Part shown: positions 36,734 to 46,738 of the stretch, one piece after another
How the letters are laid out: every line of letters begins with the position of its first letter
Numbering within the stretch: the first letter of the stretch is position 1
Origin: Planctomycetota bacterium
GTDB taxonomy: Bacteria; Planctomycetota; OFTM77
Length of the DNA stretch: 64,000 bases
Assembly: GCA_029260795.1 (NCBI GenBank)
Contig: JAJDCO010000081.1
Coordinates: 62,001 to 126,000, forward strand
Direction: 5' to 3'
The notes under the pieces: model-generated
Told to the model about the DNA's origin: nothing
The model's input: the letters and a program-made list of their open reading frames with translations, nothing else
Databases searched by the model: none
Translations under genes and position numbers: made by a program

Positions 36734-37094
36734 CCTGGGTCTCCTCGTCGGTCCAGTGGGCATTCTCGGGCCACGGTCTCTCATCGGCAATCGGGGCCAT
36801 TCTAGTGGATTCCGAGACCGAGCCGCAATTCGCAAGGCGTGGCCGAGGCTCTGGCGACGGATGAGGTCCACCCTCGACAGCACGTCGCGTCCCGTCGACG
36901 CGGATCGAGCTCGCCGAGTGCCTCGCGAGCGGACGAGCGCTTGAACGACCTCGCCACGCTCGACATCCCCAACCGATTCCTCTCCACTCTCACCACGACC
37001 TCTTCCAGCGACCGACTCACGACCATTCTGGCCTCGCCCTTGCGATCTCGGCTCCCCGCGTCGCCTTCTCCCCTGCGATTCGTCGGAGCCCTCC
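36734..37094. other. 361-bp divergent intergenic region
   Basis: It separates the C45-like gene (minus) and glf (plus) and must hold both promoters. I see no gene and cannot single out a convincing -35/-10 pair. GGAG lies about 6 nt before the glf start. Confidence 0.4.
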
Positions 37095-38228
37095 ATGACC
37101 TACGATTACCTCATCGTCGGTGCCGGTCTGTTCGGAGCGACCTTCGCTCAGCAGGCCCGCGAAGCCGGTCGCCGCGTCCTCGTGATCGACAAGCGTCCGG
37201 TCATCGGCGGCAACATCCGCACCGAGAAGGTCGAGGGCATCGACGTCCATCTCCACGGCCCCCACATCTTCCACACCAAGAGCCCGCGCGTGTGGGAGTT
37301 CGTGAATCGCTTCGCGACCTTCAATCACTTCGTCAACCGACCCAAGGTCTGCTACCGCGGCCAGCTCTTCTCGTTCCCGATCAACCTGTTCACCCTCTAC
37401 CAGATGTGGGGCACCAAGACGCCGGCCGAGGCCGAGGCGCGCCTGCAGCGCGAGCGCGTGCCGTGCGAGACCCCCCGCAACCTCGAGGACTGGATCCTCT
37501 CGCAGGTCGGTCGCGAGATCTACGAGACCTTCATCCAAGGCTACACGACCAAGCAGTGGAAGATGGATCCCAAGGAGCTGCCCTCCTCGATCATCCGCCG
37601 CCTGCCGATCCGGCTGACCTTCGATGACAACTACTTCGCCGATCCGTACCAGGGCATTCCGGTGGACGGCTACACCGCCCTGACCGAACGCCTCTTGGAA
37701 GGCATCGAGGTCCGCACGGGCGTCGACTACCTCGCCGACCGCGCCGAGCTCGACAAGCTGGCTCCCCGCATCGTCTACACCGGTCGCATCGACGAGTTCT
37801 TCGACCTTCGATTCGGCGAGCTGCCGTATCGCACGCTCTCGTTCCGGCAGGACGTCTACGAGCAGAGCGATCACCAGGGCAACGCGATCATCAACTACAC
37901 GGAGGCCGACATCCCGCACACTCGCCGCGTCGAGCACAAGCACTTCGCGATGATGGGCGAGACGAAGTGCACGGTCGTCACGACGGAGACGCCCGGAACC
38001 TGGCACAAGAACGCGACGCCCTACTACCCGATCAACACCGCCGAGAACGATCAGCGGTACAAGCAGTACCGCGAGGTCGTCGATCACGAACGCTTCTTGA
38101 TCGGTGGTCGTCTCGGCGAGTACCGCTATTACGACATGGACCAGACGATCGCGTCTGCTCTCGCCGCCTGGAAGCGCGAGGTCGAGAAGCCGGCGATCGC
38201 GGCGAAGCCTAGTCGCCCGCGCGTGTGA
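37095..38228 (+). CDS. glf: UDP-galactopyranose mutase
   Basis: The flavoenzyme interconverts UDP-galactopyranose and UDP-galactofuranose for surface polysaccharide synthesis. The 377-residue protein opens YLIVGAGLFGATFAQQA (FAD-binding), followed by IGGNIRTEKVEGIDVHLHGPHIFHT, IQGYTTKQWKMDP, VYTGRIDEFFD and GRLGEYRYYDMDQTI, all signature segments of bacterial UGM. Length is normal. It implies that this organism makes galactofuranose-containing glycans, although no Galf transferase is visible nearby. Confidence 0.97.
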   Translation: MTYDYLIVGAGLFGATFAQQAREAGRRVLVIDKRPVIGGNIRTEKVEGIDVHLHGPHIFHTKSPRVWEFVNRFATFNHFVNRPKVCYRGQLFSFPINLFTLYQMWGTKTPAEAEARLQRERVPCETPRNLEDWILSQVGREIYETFIQGYTTKQWKMDPKELPSSIIRRLPIRLTFDDNYFADPYQGIPVDGYTALTERLLEGIEVRTGVDYLADRAELDKLAPRIVYTGRIDEFFDLRFGELPYRTLSFRQDVYEQSDHQGNAIINYTEADIPHTRRVEHKHFAMMGETKCTVVTTETPGTWHKNATPYYPINTAENDQRYKQYREVVDHERFLIGGRLGEYRYYDMDQTIASALAAWKREVEKPAIAAKPSRPRV

Positions 38229-38460
38229 CAAGCCACCGGGGCCACCCACAGTGAAACCAGAGCCGTGCAAGGCACGCAAGAATCAGAGCCGCACACGATG
38301 ACGCGACACGGGGTCGATGGAACCGGCTCTCAACGCAAGCGCGCTCGCCGACCCCAGAACCGGCAATTGCCGAGTCAGCGGGAGCTTTCCGCTTCCCGTG
38401 TGACTTCCAAGCAGTCGCCGCCTACGATGCGCTCCACCCTTCACCCTGGAGCAATCATCG

Positions 38461-40551
38461 ATGCGACTCCTTGCTTCCCTCACGATCCCGCTCTGGTCGT
38501 TCTTCTTCGTGCTGACGGTCCCGTGGGCCCATGCTGACGACCTCGTCCTGACCGGTACCGAGCCGATCGTGAAGGAAATCGCGCCTGACACCCGAGTCGC
38601 TTCGATCGTCTTCGACGCGAATCTCCAAGCGGCCACGACTCTCCGCGGCGGTCCGATCGTCTTGCTCGACGACGCTGTGATTCGATATCAGAAGAACGCC
38701 GCCGTCGCGAACCAGACGATCGAGTGCGCGCTCGAGCTGCGCGGCGCCGCGACGCTGACCAACGACAACGCCTGGACGCACGAGGCGCACATGATTCGAC
38801 TGCTCGGTCCGATCCACGGCTCGGGCACGTTGACGATTCGCGGCCAGGGAGACGGCGGCATCGAGATCCGCAGCGACAATCGCTCGTCTTTCACCGGAGC
38901 GATTCAGATCCTCGGGGGCCGGCTCATCGTGCGGAGCGCGGGCTCACTGGGGAATGCCGAGCGCACCACGACGCTCCGAGGGGGCGACTGCTTCCTCGGA
39001 GGTGGCGTGACCCTCGAGGAACCGTTCACGATCGCCGGCGACGCCAGCATCTCGACCGGCGGTGCGAGCACGCTTCGGGGTGACGTCACGCTCAGGACGG
39101 GAGCCACGCTCACCTTCGACACGGGCGGGGGCAACGTGACGCGAATGCTCGGCCGTTTGAGCGGCGAGGGGGACGTCCTCTGGATCGGAGGAGGAAGCAC
39201 GCCGCAGACGCAGAGTGCGGCATCGCTCCTGGGTGGCACACAGCCCACCACGCTGTCCGGCCAGTTCACGCTGAAGCGCGGCACGATCGCGCTCGCCAAG
39301 CCCGACGGTGTCGACGCGATCGCGGGAACGCTCGTGATCGGTGGAGGGAGCAACCAGGCCACCGTTCGCCTCGATGCCTCGCATCAGATCGCCGATGACG
39401 CCGCCCTCCGACTCGTCGGCCCTCATCCCGCCCGGCTTGGGACCCAGGGGCATGACGAGACGGTCGGCCCGCTATCGATCGCGACCGCAGCAACGATCGA
39501 CCTAGGGGGCGATGGCGAGCTGGTCTTTGCCGACAGCTCGGAGCACGCCTGGGCCGAGGCATCACTGATCATCGAAGGAGGAAGCGGAAGGCCGGGGAGT
39601 GGCGCCTCCCTCCGGTTCGAGGGTACTCCCGGCTTGACCGAAGATCAGGTGGCGCGCATCGGCTTTCGCGACCCGACCGGCCTCGAACCCGGACTCTATC
39701 GAGCGAAGCGGCTTCCGAGCGGCGAGCTGACCCCGACCGCGCTCGTCGTCGAGCAGGCGACGAACCCGTTCTCGATCAGCGACGGAGCGCGCGCCGCACG
39801 AGCACGTCTCTACGAGGTCGCGGGCCGCTCTCGCCTCACGAGTCCGGAGACAGCTCTGCGTGAAGGCGACGTCCTCACGTTCTTCGGCGACTCGATCACC
39901 TGGCAGCATCGCTACCTCGGCAAGATCGAAGCGGCCCTCGCCGACGGCACCGGAACGAAAGCGCGCACGATTCGCCTTGTCAATCGGGGCATCAACGGCG
40001 GCGGCGTGCGCGATCTGCGCAACGGGTCGACCGGGAACGCTCGCGCCGGAGGGATCGGTGGAGCAGCCGGCAACTCGCCGCAAGCTGCCTTCGCCGACAT
40101 CCTCCGAGAAGATCGCCCGCGAGTCGTGGTCGTATACATCGGCATCAACGATATCACCTGGCGAGGCACGACGCCCGAGCAGTTCGAGGAGGTGCTCCGA
40201 GAGCTCGTCCGACAGATCCGCTCGGCCGATGCCTTACCCGTGCTCGCGACTCCGGCGCTCGCCCAAGAGCGCCCGGACGGTTCGAACCAACACGACGCGA
40301 AGATCGACGCCTACTCCGACCTCACGCGCGCCGTCGCCTCCGACATGCAGGCCGCGCTCGTCGACCTGCGCGCCGCTTGCATCGCCTATCTGCAGAACCA
40401 CAACGCAGCACTGCAGCTCGACGGCTCGCTGATCTTCGAAGAGCGCGGATTCTTGACCTACGATGGCATCCATCCCAACGATCGCGGCAACGAGCTTCTG
40501 GCGGACCTGATCGCCGACGGCATCGCGCGCGCGCTCGAGAAGAGCCGCTGA
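38461..40551 (+). CDS. Large exported SGNH (GDSL-type) hydrolase with a beta-rich N-terminal region
   Basis: The 696 residues begin with a signal peptide ending in AHA (MRLLASLTIPLWSFFFVLTVPWAHA). Residues about 26-430 are beta-rich and repetitive (LTIRGQGDGGIEIRSDN, GGRLIVRSAGSLGN, LRGDVTLRTGATLTFD), like autotransporter-associated beta-strand repeats or a beta-helix. The C-terminal 230 residues are an SGNH hydrolase: LTFFGDSITW (nucleophile Ser), RGINGGG, VVVYIGINDI and YDGIHPNDRGNELL (catalytic Asp/His). It probably removes acyl groups from polysaccharides outside the cell. GGAG lies about 12 nt before the ATG. It is 232 bp downstream of glf, and a link to surface-glycan deacylation is plausible. 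Confidence 0.85.
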   Translation: MRLLASLTIPLWSFFFVLTVPWAHADDLVLTGTEPIVKEIAPDTRVASIVFDANLQAATTLRGGPIVLLDDAVIRYQKNAAVANQTIECALELRGAATLTNDNAWTHEAHMIRLLGPIHGSGTLTIRGQGDGGIEIRSDNRSSFTGAIQILGGRLIVRSAGSLGNAERTTTLRGGDCFLGGGVTLEEPFTIAGDASISTGGASTLRGDVTLRTGATLTFDTGGGNVTRMLGRLSGEGDVLWIGGGSTPQTQSAASLLGGTQPTTLSGQFTLKRGTIALAKPDGVDAIAGTLVIGGGSNQATVRLDASHQIADDAALRLVGPHPARLGTQGHDETVGPLSIATAATIDLGGDGELVFADSSEHAWAEASLIIEGGSGRPGSGASLRFEGTPGLTEDQVARIGFRDPTGLEPGLYRAKRLPSGELTPTALVVEQATNPFSISDGARAARARLYEVAGRSRLTSPETALREGDVLTFFGDSITWQHRYLGKIEAALADGTGTKARTIRLVNRGINGGGVRDLRNGSTGNARAGGIGGAAGNSPQAAFADILREDRPRVVVVYIGINDITWRGTTPEQFEEVLRELVRQIRSADALPVLATPALAQERPDGSNQHDAKIDAYSDLTRAVASDMQAALVDLRAACIAYLQNHNAALQLDGSLIFEERGFLTYDGIHPNDRGNELLADLIADGIARALEKSR

Positions 40552-40853
40552 GGCTCCCATACCCGGGGCACCCCAATCGACTCGACCGGCGAAGTCGATC
40601 GCCGGTTGTGAATGGCGGCCCGCGTACTCACGGGACGCTGCTCATCGAACCCCAGCTCCAATCCACGCAACGCCTCCACGGACGATCCGGGCGATTGCCG
40701 TGTGCGGCTCTCTGTTGGATCCCGATTGATCACCGAGCGCGGCACCGTTTCTTCACGAGCTGATCGTCGCCCGTGATTCCCTCACGATGCAGGGGCCCAA
40801 TCCGCTACGATCGAGCGCCCGATTCTTCACTCGGAGCTCACGGGAACTGCACC
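40552..40853. other. 302-bp intergenic gap
   Basis: I see no gene, RNA or repeat here. It should hold the promoter of the CHAT gene at 40854. The ribosome site of that gene is weak (CGGGAA about 9 nt before the ATG). Confidence 0.4.
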
Positions 40854-43800
40854 ATGCTCACCGCCCTCTTGCTGCTTGCCGCCCTGGCTCAGGACGTCCC
40901 GTCGCTTCGCCATGCCGAGAAGCACACGTTCACGCTCGGTGCGGACGATCCCTTACTCGCAGACGTCGGACCTTCGAAGACCTTCCGCTACGAGATCCAG
41001 TCCGACGATGCGGTGCTGTTCATCTGGGCGCGTTCGGATGAGCTGGATCTCGTGCTTCGAGCCGAGTTCGAGTCCGGAGCGCCCGGAGCGTCGGCTTCAG
41101 CCAGCAAGAAGAAAGACAGCGCCGCTGCTTTGATCTCGGGGAAGAAGCGCCCCACCGTCTTCGAGAACGACGACTCCGGAGGCCTCACGACACCCTGCCT
41201 GCGCATCGATCACCGAGGCGGCGGCACGCTGACGGTTCACGTCGCCGCCAAGGCGCCACTCACCGAATCACTCATCACCGTTCACTGCTTCGAGGCTCAG
41301 GAGACCGCGGCCACCCGCGCGGCGGCCGCCACCGTCGACCCGGCCCTCGCCGAAGCGAAGCGCCTCTGGGCGGCCGGCAAGCACGCAGCAGCTCGCGAAG
41401 TCCTCACTTCCTGCGTCCAATCGCTCCTCGCCACCCAGGGCGCCGAGCGAAGCGCAGCGATCGACCGAGAGCTGTTCGGCCTGGGAGCCCAGCTCTGGAG
41501 CAACTTCTCCGGCATCCAGGCGGCGCACGTTGGGTGGAAACACGCCCATCGCTTCCGCACCCAAACCCTGCCCGAAGACCACCCCGACCTCCAAGTCGCC
41601 CGCGGGAAACTCGCCCTCACGCTCTACGCCCTCGGCGATCTCCACGCCGCACGCGCGCTCTTTGAGAAGGTCCTCGAGATCAGCACCAAAACCCTGCCCG
41701 AAGAACACCCCTTCCTCCAAGTCGCTCGCGGGAACCTCGCCCTCACGCTCAGAGACCTGGGCGATCTCCACGCCGCACGCGCGCTCCAAGAGAAGGTCCT
41801 CGAGATCGACACCCAAAACCTGCCCGAAGAACACCCCGCTCTCCAAGTCGCTCGCGGGAACCTCGCCGCCACGCTTTACGCCCTCGGCGATCTCCACGCC
41901 GCACGCGCGCTCCAAGAGAAGGTCCTCGAGATCAGCACCAAAATCCTGCCCGAAGAACACCCCGACCTCCAAACCGCCCGAGGAAACCTCGCCATCACGC
42001 TCAGAGACCTGGGCGATCTCCACGCCGCACGCGCGCTCCAAGAGAAGGTCCTCGAGATCAGCACCAAAAACCTGCCCGAGGACCACCCCGATCTCCAAAA
42101 AGCCCGCGGGAACCTCGGCTTCACGCTTCACGCCCTCGGAGATCTCCACGCCGCACGCGTGCTCCAAGAGGAGGTCCTCGAGATCAGCACCAAAAACCTG
42201 CCCGAAGAACACCCCGACCTCCAAACCGCACGAGGAAACCTCGCCATCACGCTTTGCGCCCTCGGCGATCTCTACGCCGCACGCGCGCTCTTTGAGAAGG
42301 TCCTCGAGATCAGCACCAAAATCCTGCCCGAAGAACACCCCAATCTCCAAAGGGCCCAAGGGAACCTCGCCGCCACGCTCACAGCCCTTGGCGATCTCCA
42401 CGCCGCACGCGCGCTCTTTGAGAAGGTCCTCGAGATCAGCACCAAAATCCTGCCCGAAGAACACCCCGATCTCCAAATCGCTCGCGGGAACCTCGCCCTC
42501 ACGCTCCAAGCCCTCGGCGATCTCCACGCCGCACGCGCGCTCCGAGAGAAGGTCCTCGAGATCAGCACCAAAATCCTGCCCGAAGAACACCCTGACCTCC
42601 AAACCGCACGAAACAACCTCGCCGCCACGCTCCGAGACCTCGGCGATCTCCACGCCGCACGCGCGCTCCTTGAGAAGGTCCTCGAGATCAGCACCAAAAT
42701 CCTGCCCGAAGAACACCCCGACCTCCAAACCGCCCGAAACAACCTCGCCGCCACGCTCCAAGACCTCGGCGATCTCCACGCCGCACGCGCGCTCCAAGAG
42801 AAGGTCCTCGAGATCAGCACCCAAAACCTGCCCGAAGAACACCCCGCTCTCCAAGTCGCTCGCGGGAACCTCGCCCTCACGCGGGCTCGATTGAATGAAG
42901 GCGAGAGCAGCCAGTTGCTCGCCCGCGAGCTGGCGAGGCAAGCAGTTCTCAATGCTCGATCGTTCCATCTTTTCTCGCCTCGAGAGCTCGAGGCGCTCGT
43001 TTACGATCAAGACGACGCGGCCCGAACGGCTCTCTCGATCGCGGGCGGTGCGGGAGTCTTCGAGAGCGACGCTCAGGGCGAGGAGCTGTGCTTCTCGATG
43101 ACGGAGGCGCTTCGCGGCGCGGTATCTCATGCGCATCGGCTGTCGCGAGCGATCCGCCACCAGGGTCAAGACGACCTCGAGCGGAATCTCGCCGAGGCAC
43201 ACAGAGAGGTCACCCTCCGCGCCGGGGGGAGTGAGGATCGGGACGCGTTCCAAGCCGCCGTTCGCAGACGCGATCGGTTGGAGCGCCAGCTTCGAGCCCA
43301 CCTCGAGGGGAGCTCCGCCGCCCGGGCGCTCGAGCCGAGCTTCCAATGGCGGGCGATCGCCGCGAGGCTCGAAGCAAACCAGGCCGCCATCGGCTTTTGG
43401 CGCTATCGGCGCTGGACCATCGATCCCGAGACATCGCAAGAGAAGTCGACGGACAGCGTCCTGGCCTGGATCCTGCGCCCAGGCGCCGAGCTGCGCCGTA
43501 TCGAGCTGGGACCGGCGGCGGCGATCGAAACGGCGATCGACGGCTGGCGCACCACGATCGGCGCCCCTGTGCGCCGCGGAGTCACCAAGCCTTCCGAGAC
43601 GGACGAGGCCATGGGCGAAACGGTGCGCCGGCTCGTGTTCGATCCTTTGCGCGAGGCGATCGGCGAGGCGGCGACGTTGATCATCGCGCCGGCCGATGCT
43701 CTCTACCTTCTGCCGTTTGGAGCGTTACCCGACGGCGAAGGAGCGCTCGGTGACCGCTATCGGATCAGCTACCGACTCGGGCTCGCCGAGCTGACGATCG

Positions 43801-44705
43801 AACACCCCACCGAGCTCGCGCCGCCTAGCCTGCTGGCCCTCGGCGGCGTCGACTACGATCGGAAGGACGAGGCCCTTCCGGTCACTGAAGATCCATTGGC
43901 CTCGCGCTCCGTCGGCGCATCGAGATCGACACTGAGGCCGGCGGAAGCCGGCGATCCACCCCGCGGGACCGAGTCGACCTTCACCTGGTCTTTTCCCAAG
44001 CTGGTCGAAACGCGCGGCGAAGCCTTGACGGTCGCCGAGTACTTCCTCGACGCCCTCGAGGAGCAAGGCGCTCCCGAGCCGCACGTTCTGACGCGAAAGA
44101 AGGCGACCCGCGCCGCCTTCGCTCGCCTAGCCCCCAAGGCGCGTTTCCTCCATCTGGCGACCCACGGCTGGTTCGCGCCCGAATCGGTACCCTCGATGGC
44201 CGATGACCACTCCCTCGACCGGGAGATCGCCGTCCGCTCGACGTCGTTGCGTGATCAGGTCCGCGGCCTCGCGCCGTCCCTCCTCTGCGGCCTCGCCTTC
44301 GCCGGCGCCAACGGAGAAGCCGACTCGTACGGCCGGGTCCGCGGCGTCATGACGGCCGAGGAGATCGCAGAGCTCGACCTTCGGCGCGTGGAGCTGTGTG
44401 TGCTCTCCGCGTGCGAGACGAACGTCGGCCTGCGACGCGGCGGCCAGGGCATCGCATCCTTGCAGGCCGCCTTGCACGCGGCGGGCGTCCGCACCGCGAT
44501 CACGTCCCTGTGGAAAGTCCCCGACGAAGCGACGCGCGAATTGATGGCCGAGCTCTACCGCCAGCTCTGGATCCTGAAGAAGCCGAAGGCCGAGGCGCTC
44601 TGGAACGCCAAGCAGAAGCTCCGCCGCCAGCTCGATGAAGACGGCGCGCCAGTGTACTCGATCCGCGACTGGGCCGGCTGGGTGCTGAGCGGCGATCCGG
44701 ATTAG
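40854..44705 (+). CDS. Exported CHAT protease with ten near-identical 42-residue TPR units
   Basis: The 1283-residue protein starts MLTALLLLAALAQDV, a short signal-peptide-like segment. Residues 20-160 are a beta-rich domain. Residues 239-658 are ten consecutive 42-residue TPRs of the type LPEEHPDLQTARGNLAITL-RDLGDLHAARALQEKVLEISTKN, plus a partial eleventh. The C-terminal CHAT domain (about 830-1283) has the His-Cys pair H1104 (LATHGWFAPE) and C1187 (LCVLSACETNVG), then VRTAITSLWKVPDEATRELM. The CHAT domain is probably a protease gated by TPR-mediated binding. The near-identical repeats point to recent expansion or gene conversion. It is a second exported CHAT protein in this window, unlinked to that at 13795. 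Confidence 0.85.
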   Translation: MLTALLLLAALAQDVPSLRHAEKHTFTLGADDPLLADVGPSKTFRYEIQSDDAVLFIWARSDELDLVLRAEFESGAPGASASASKKKDSAAALISGKKRPTVFENDDSGGLTTPCLRIDHRGGGTLTVHVAAKAPLTESLITVHCFEAQETAATRAAAATVDPALAEAKRLWAAGKHAAAREVLTSCVQSLLATQGAERSAAIDRELFGLGAQLWSNFSGIQAAHVGWKHAHRFRTQTLPEDHPDLQVARGKLALTLYALGDLHAARALFEKVLEISTKTLPEEHPFLQVARGNLALTLRDLGDLHAARALQEKVLEIDTQNLPEEHPALQVARGNLAATLYALGDLHAARALQEKVLEISTKILPEEHPDLQTARGNLAITLRDLGDLHAARALQEKVLEISTKNLPEDHPDLQKARGNLGFTLHALGDLHAARVLQEEVLEISTKNLPEEHPDLQTARGNLAITLCALGDLYAARALFEKVLEISTKILPEEHPNLQRAQGNLAATLTALGDLHAARALFEKVLEISTKILPEEHPDLQIARGNLALTLQALGDLHAARALREKVLEISTKILPEEHPDLQTARNNLAATLRDLGDLHAARALLEKVLEISTKILPEEHPDLQTARNNLAATLQDLGDLHAARALQEKVLEISTQNLPEEHPALQVARGNLALTRARLNEGESSQLLARELARQAVLNARSFHLFSPRELEALVYDQDDAARTALSIAGGAGVFESDAQGEELCFSMTEALRGAVSHAHRLSRAIRHQGQDDLERNLAEAHREVTLRAGGSEDRDAFQAAVRRRDRLERQLRAHLEGSSAARALEPSFQWRAIAARLEANQAAIGFWRYRRWTIDPETSQEKSTDSVLAWILRPGAELRRIELGPAAAIETAIDGWRTTIGAPVRRGVTKPSETDEAMGETVRRLVFDPLREAIGEAATLIIAPADALYLLPFGALPDGEGALGDRYRISYRLGLAELTIEHPTELAPPSLLALGGVDYDRKDEALPVTEDPLASRSVGASRSTLRPAEAGDPPRGTESTFTWSFPKLVETRGEALTVAEYFLDALEEQGAPEPHVLTRKKATRAAFARLAPKARFLHLATHGWFAPESVPSMADDHSLDREIAVRSTSLRDQVRGLAPSLLCGLAFAGANGEADSYGRVRGVMTAEEIAELDLRRVELCVLSACETNVGLRRGGQGIASLQAALHAAGVRTAITSLWKVPDEATRELMAELYRQLWILKKPKAEALWNAKQKLRRQLDEDGAPVYSIRDWAGWVLSGDPD
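41568..42892 (+). repeat. 126-bp tandem repeat, ten full copies plus one partial, encoding TPRs
   Basis: Copies begin at 41568, 41694, 41820, 41946, 42072, 42198, 42324, 42450, 42576 and 42702, with a partial copy from 42828. The stretch GATCTCCACGCCGCACGCGC is shared by most copies with very few changes. Variation is concentrated at a few codons (the positions after LQ and TL, and the last two residues). Each copy is exactly one 42-residue TPR unit, so copy-number changes keep the frame. Confidence 0.97.
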
Positions 44706-45026
44706 CAGATCCGCGCACGATCACGCGGGACCAGGACCGGGGAACGAACGGAAATCCCACCTGCGGCCGTCGACGCCGGAATGGACGAAACCGAGTCAGT
44801 GGGCCCCACAGATCGAACGACGGTCGACGGCCCGTTTTCTCCGCGCGTCGTCGCCCATGCCGGGTCCGGCCCGCTTACTCACCGAACGCTCGCCAACGCC
44901 TTCGGCCTGGACAAGGGCTCTCGACTCCACCCACCGGACTAACGGTCAGCCGTGCGCGGCTCTGCTTCCGCATGCCGGTCAGCCGTGCGCCTGTTCTCGC
45001 GGGGCTTTTCATGATTGAATCGCGGA
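44706..45026. other. 321-bp intergenic gap with a 15-bp direct repeat
   Basis: No gene is seen. CGGTCAGCCGTGCGC occurs at 44943-44957 and again at 44976-44990, 33 bp apart (about three helical turns), upstream of the hemerythrin-like gene. It could be a pair of operator sites or a simple duplication. Confidence 0.5.
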
Positions 45027-45497
45027 ATGTCGCCCCCACTCTCCCAGCTCCTCGACGTGCACCGCGCGCTCGAAGCTCACTTCGCCGCGCACCAGGCGGC
45101 GTTGCTCGATCGAGACCTGAGCACGGCGTCCGATCATCTCGCGAACTTCATCCGACGGCTCGCCTCACACATCAACGACGAAGAAGCGTGGATGCTGCCG
45201 GCCTATGAAGCGCTGCCGCACACGACCGAGCGCTACGCGAAGCTCTACCACGGCGAACATCAAAAGCTGCTGAAGATCGCTCACGAGATCGAGGATCGAG
45301 TCGCCGCGCTGTCGCGACCGCCTTCGGCAGCCGAGATCATCGCGGTGCTGGATCGCGAGTGCTTCTTCAAGGACCTGCTCTCCCATCACGACGTGCGGGA
45401 GCAGAACGACCTCTACGCGGCCCTCGACAAGCACCTCACGGAGGCCGAGCGAGACGTCATTTGGATGGAGTTGTCGACTCCGAAACCGGCTGGCTGA
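45027..45497 (+). CDS. Hemerythrin-like (HHE domain) protein
   Basis: The 156-residue all-helical protein has histidine- and acid-rich helices typical of the HHE family: LDVHRALEAHFAAHQ, FIRRLASHINDEEAWMLPAY, KLYHGEHQKLLKIAHEIED and LLSHHDVREQNDLYAALD. These supply ligands for a di-iron site. Roles include oxygen, nitric-oxide or iron-stress sensing and buffering. The start may be ATG 45027 or an in-frame TTG at 45015; neither has a good Shine-Dalgarno. Its last 41 bp overlap the 3' end of the MFS gene on the opposite strand. Confidence 0.85.
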   Translation: MSPPLSQLLDVHRALEAHFAAHQAALLDRDLSTASDHLANFIRRLASHINDEEAWMLPAYEALPHTTERYAKLYHGEHQKLLKIAHEIEDRVAALSRPPSAAEIIAVLDRECFFKDLLSHHDVREQNDLYAALDKHLTEAERDVIWMELSTPKPAG

Positions 45498-46731
45498 GGG
45501 GGCCCGGCGGATCCGGCATCGCCTCCGAGAACCGCTCGCGCGCTTCGATGCGCCGCGAGATCGCCACGAACGTCAGGCCGGACAAGCCCGCCAGACAAGC
45601 GCAGCCGGTCCAGAGAGCGTCGCCGCCCCAGTGGGTCAAGATCTGTCCGCCGATGGGGGCACCGAGCGTGACGGCGGCGCCGAAGCACATGCTGAAGACA
45701 CCCTGGTAGCGCGCTCGTAGCTCGACGGGCGCCAGCGAGGCGACGGTCGCGGCCATGAACGGCGCCTGCATCATCTCCCCGATCGTCCAGACGACGATCG
45801 TGAGCGCGATAGCCACCGGCGTGTCGGCCCAGCGCACCAGCCCGAAGCCAGTCGCCAAGAACAGCGACCCGCAGCTGATGACGGCGATGCGACGAAACCG
45901 ACTCAAGAACGCTCCGTAAGGAAGCTGGCAGACCGCGATCATGAAGCCGTTGATGGCGATGAGCTGGCCATAGACGGCCTTGCCGATTCCGATCGAGCCA
46001 AGATAGAGCGGGAGCGTCGACATCCCTTGCATGAACACGAGGCCCCCCATCAGCGCGGCCGAGCAGAAGAGCAGGAACACCCAGTCGCGGCCGATCCGGG
46101 CGAAAGCAGCGACGAAGGTGATCGGAGGCACGGCCTCGCCTCCGTCACTCGAGCTCCGCTTCGGCAACGTCTCCCGGATGACGAGCGCGATCCAACCAGC
46201 GAACAGCAGGGTCGTGAGCGCGTCGCCGTAGAAGAGCCAGGCGAACGAGACGTGCTCGGCCAGGTAACCTCCGACGAGCGCGCCGAAGGTGAAGCCGAGG
46301 TTCGTCGCGACATAGAGGAGCCCGAAGGCGAGGTTGCGCTGATTCGCCGGCACGATGTCGGCGATCATCGCGGCCGCCGCGGGTCGGTACATCTCCATGA
46401 CGAGCGCGAACGCCCCGATGCCGATCACGATGCCGGTCCGACTTCGAAGCTGGCTGAGGACCAAGAGCGCGATCGCCCCTCCGACCAGCGCCGAGAGCAT
46501 CACCCGGCGTCGCCCGAACTGATCGGCGAGCTGCCCACCGACGATCGAAGAGATGACCCCGCCGAGCCCGAAGACGCCCATGCAGAGCGTGGCGAAAGTC
46601 TTGGTGTAGCCGAGCTCTTCGCTCAGGTAGAGCGTGAGGAAGGCGACGACGAAGGAGCCGGCCCGGTTGACGAAGGTACCGAACGCCAAGAGATAGGCAG
46701 CGCGCGGCAGCTCTCGGTAGGCGCTCAGCAT
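45457..46731 (-). CDS. MFS transporter (multidrug-type)
   Basis: The 424-residue protein has 12 predicted membrane helices. The loop between helices 2 and 3 is GGQLADQFGRRRVMLSA, the conserved MFS motif (GxLaDrxGrrr). It should be a proton-driven exporter or importer in the inner membrane. Residues VMEMYRPAAAAMIADIVPA fit the drug-exporter (DHA1) subgroup. The substrate is unknown. The ATG at 46731 lies 7 bp downstream of the lipoprotein stop, so these two are co-transcribed. It converges with and overlaps the hemerythrin-like gene. Confidence 0.9.
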   Translation of the reverse strand: MLSAYRELPRAAYLLAFGTFVNRAGSFVVAFLTLYLSEELGYTKTFATLCMGVFGLGGVISSIVGGQLADQFGRRRVMLSALVGGAIALLVLSQLRSRTGIVIGIGAFALVMEMYRPAAAAMIADIVPANQRNLAFGLLYVATNLGFTFGALVGGYLAEHVSFAWLFYGDALTTLLFAGWIALVIRETLPKRSSSDGGEAVPPITFVAAFARIGRDWVFLLFCSAALMGGLVFMQGMSTLPLYLGSIGIGKAVYGQLIAINGFMIAVCQLPYGAFLSRFRRIAVISCGSLFLATGFGLVRWADTPVAIALTIVVWTIGEMMQAPFMAATVASLAPVELRARYQGVFSMCFGAAVTLGAPIGGQILTHWGGDALWTGCACLAGLSGLTFVAISRRIEARERFSEAMPDPPGPLSQPVSESTTPSK

Positions 46732-46738
46732 CGCCTCG

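Noticed and set aside
41268..43439. 723-residue antisense frame with repeated FFGQDFGADLEDLL units
   Set aside because: It is the reverse reading of the 126-bp TPR repeat; the repeat period keeps all frames open.
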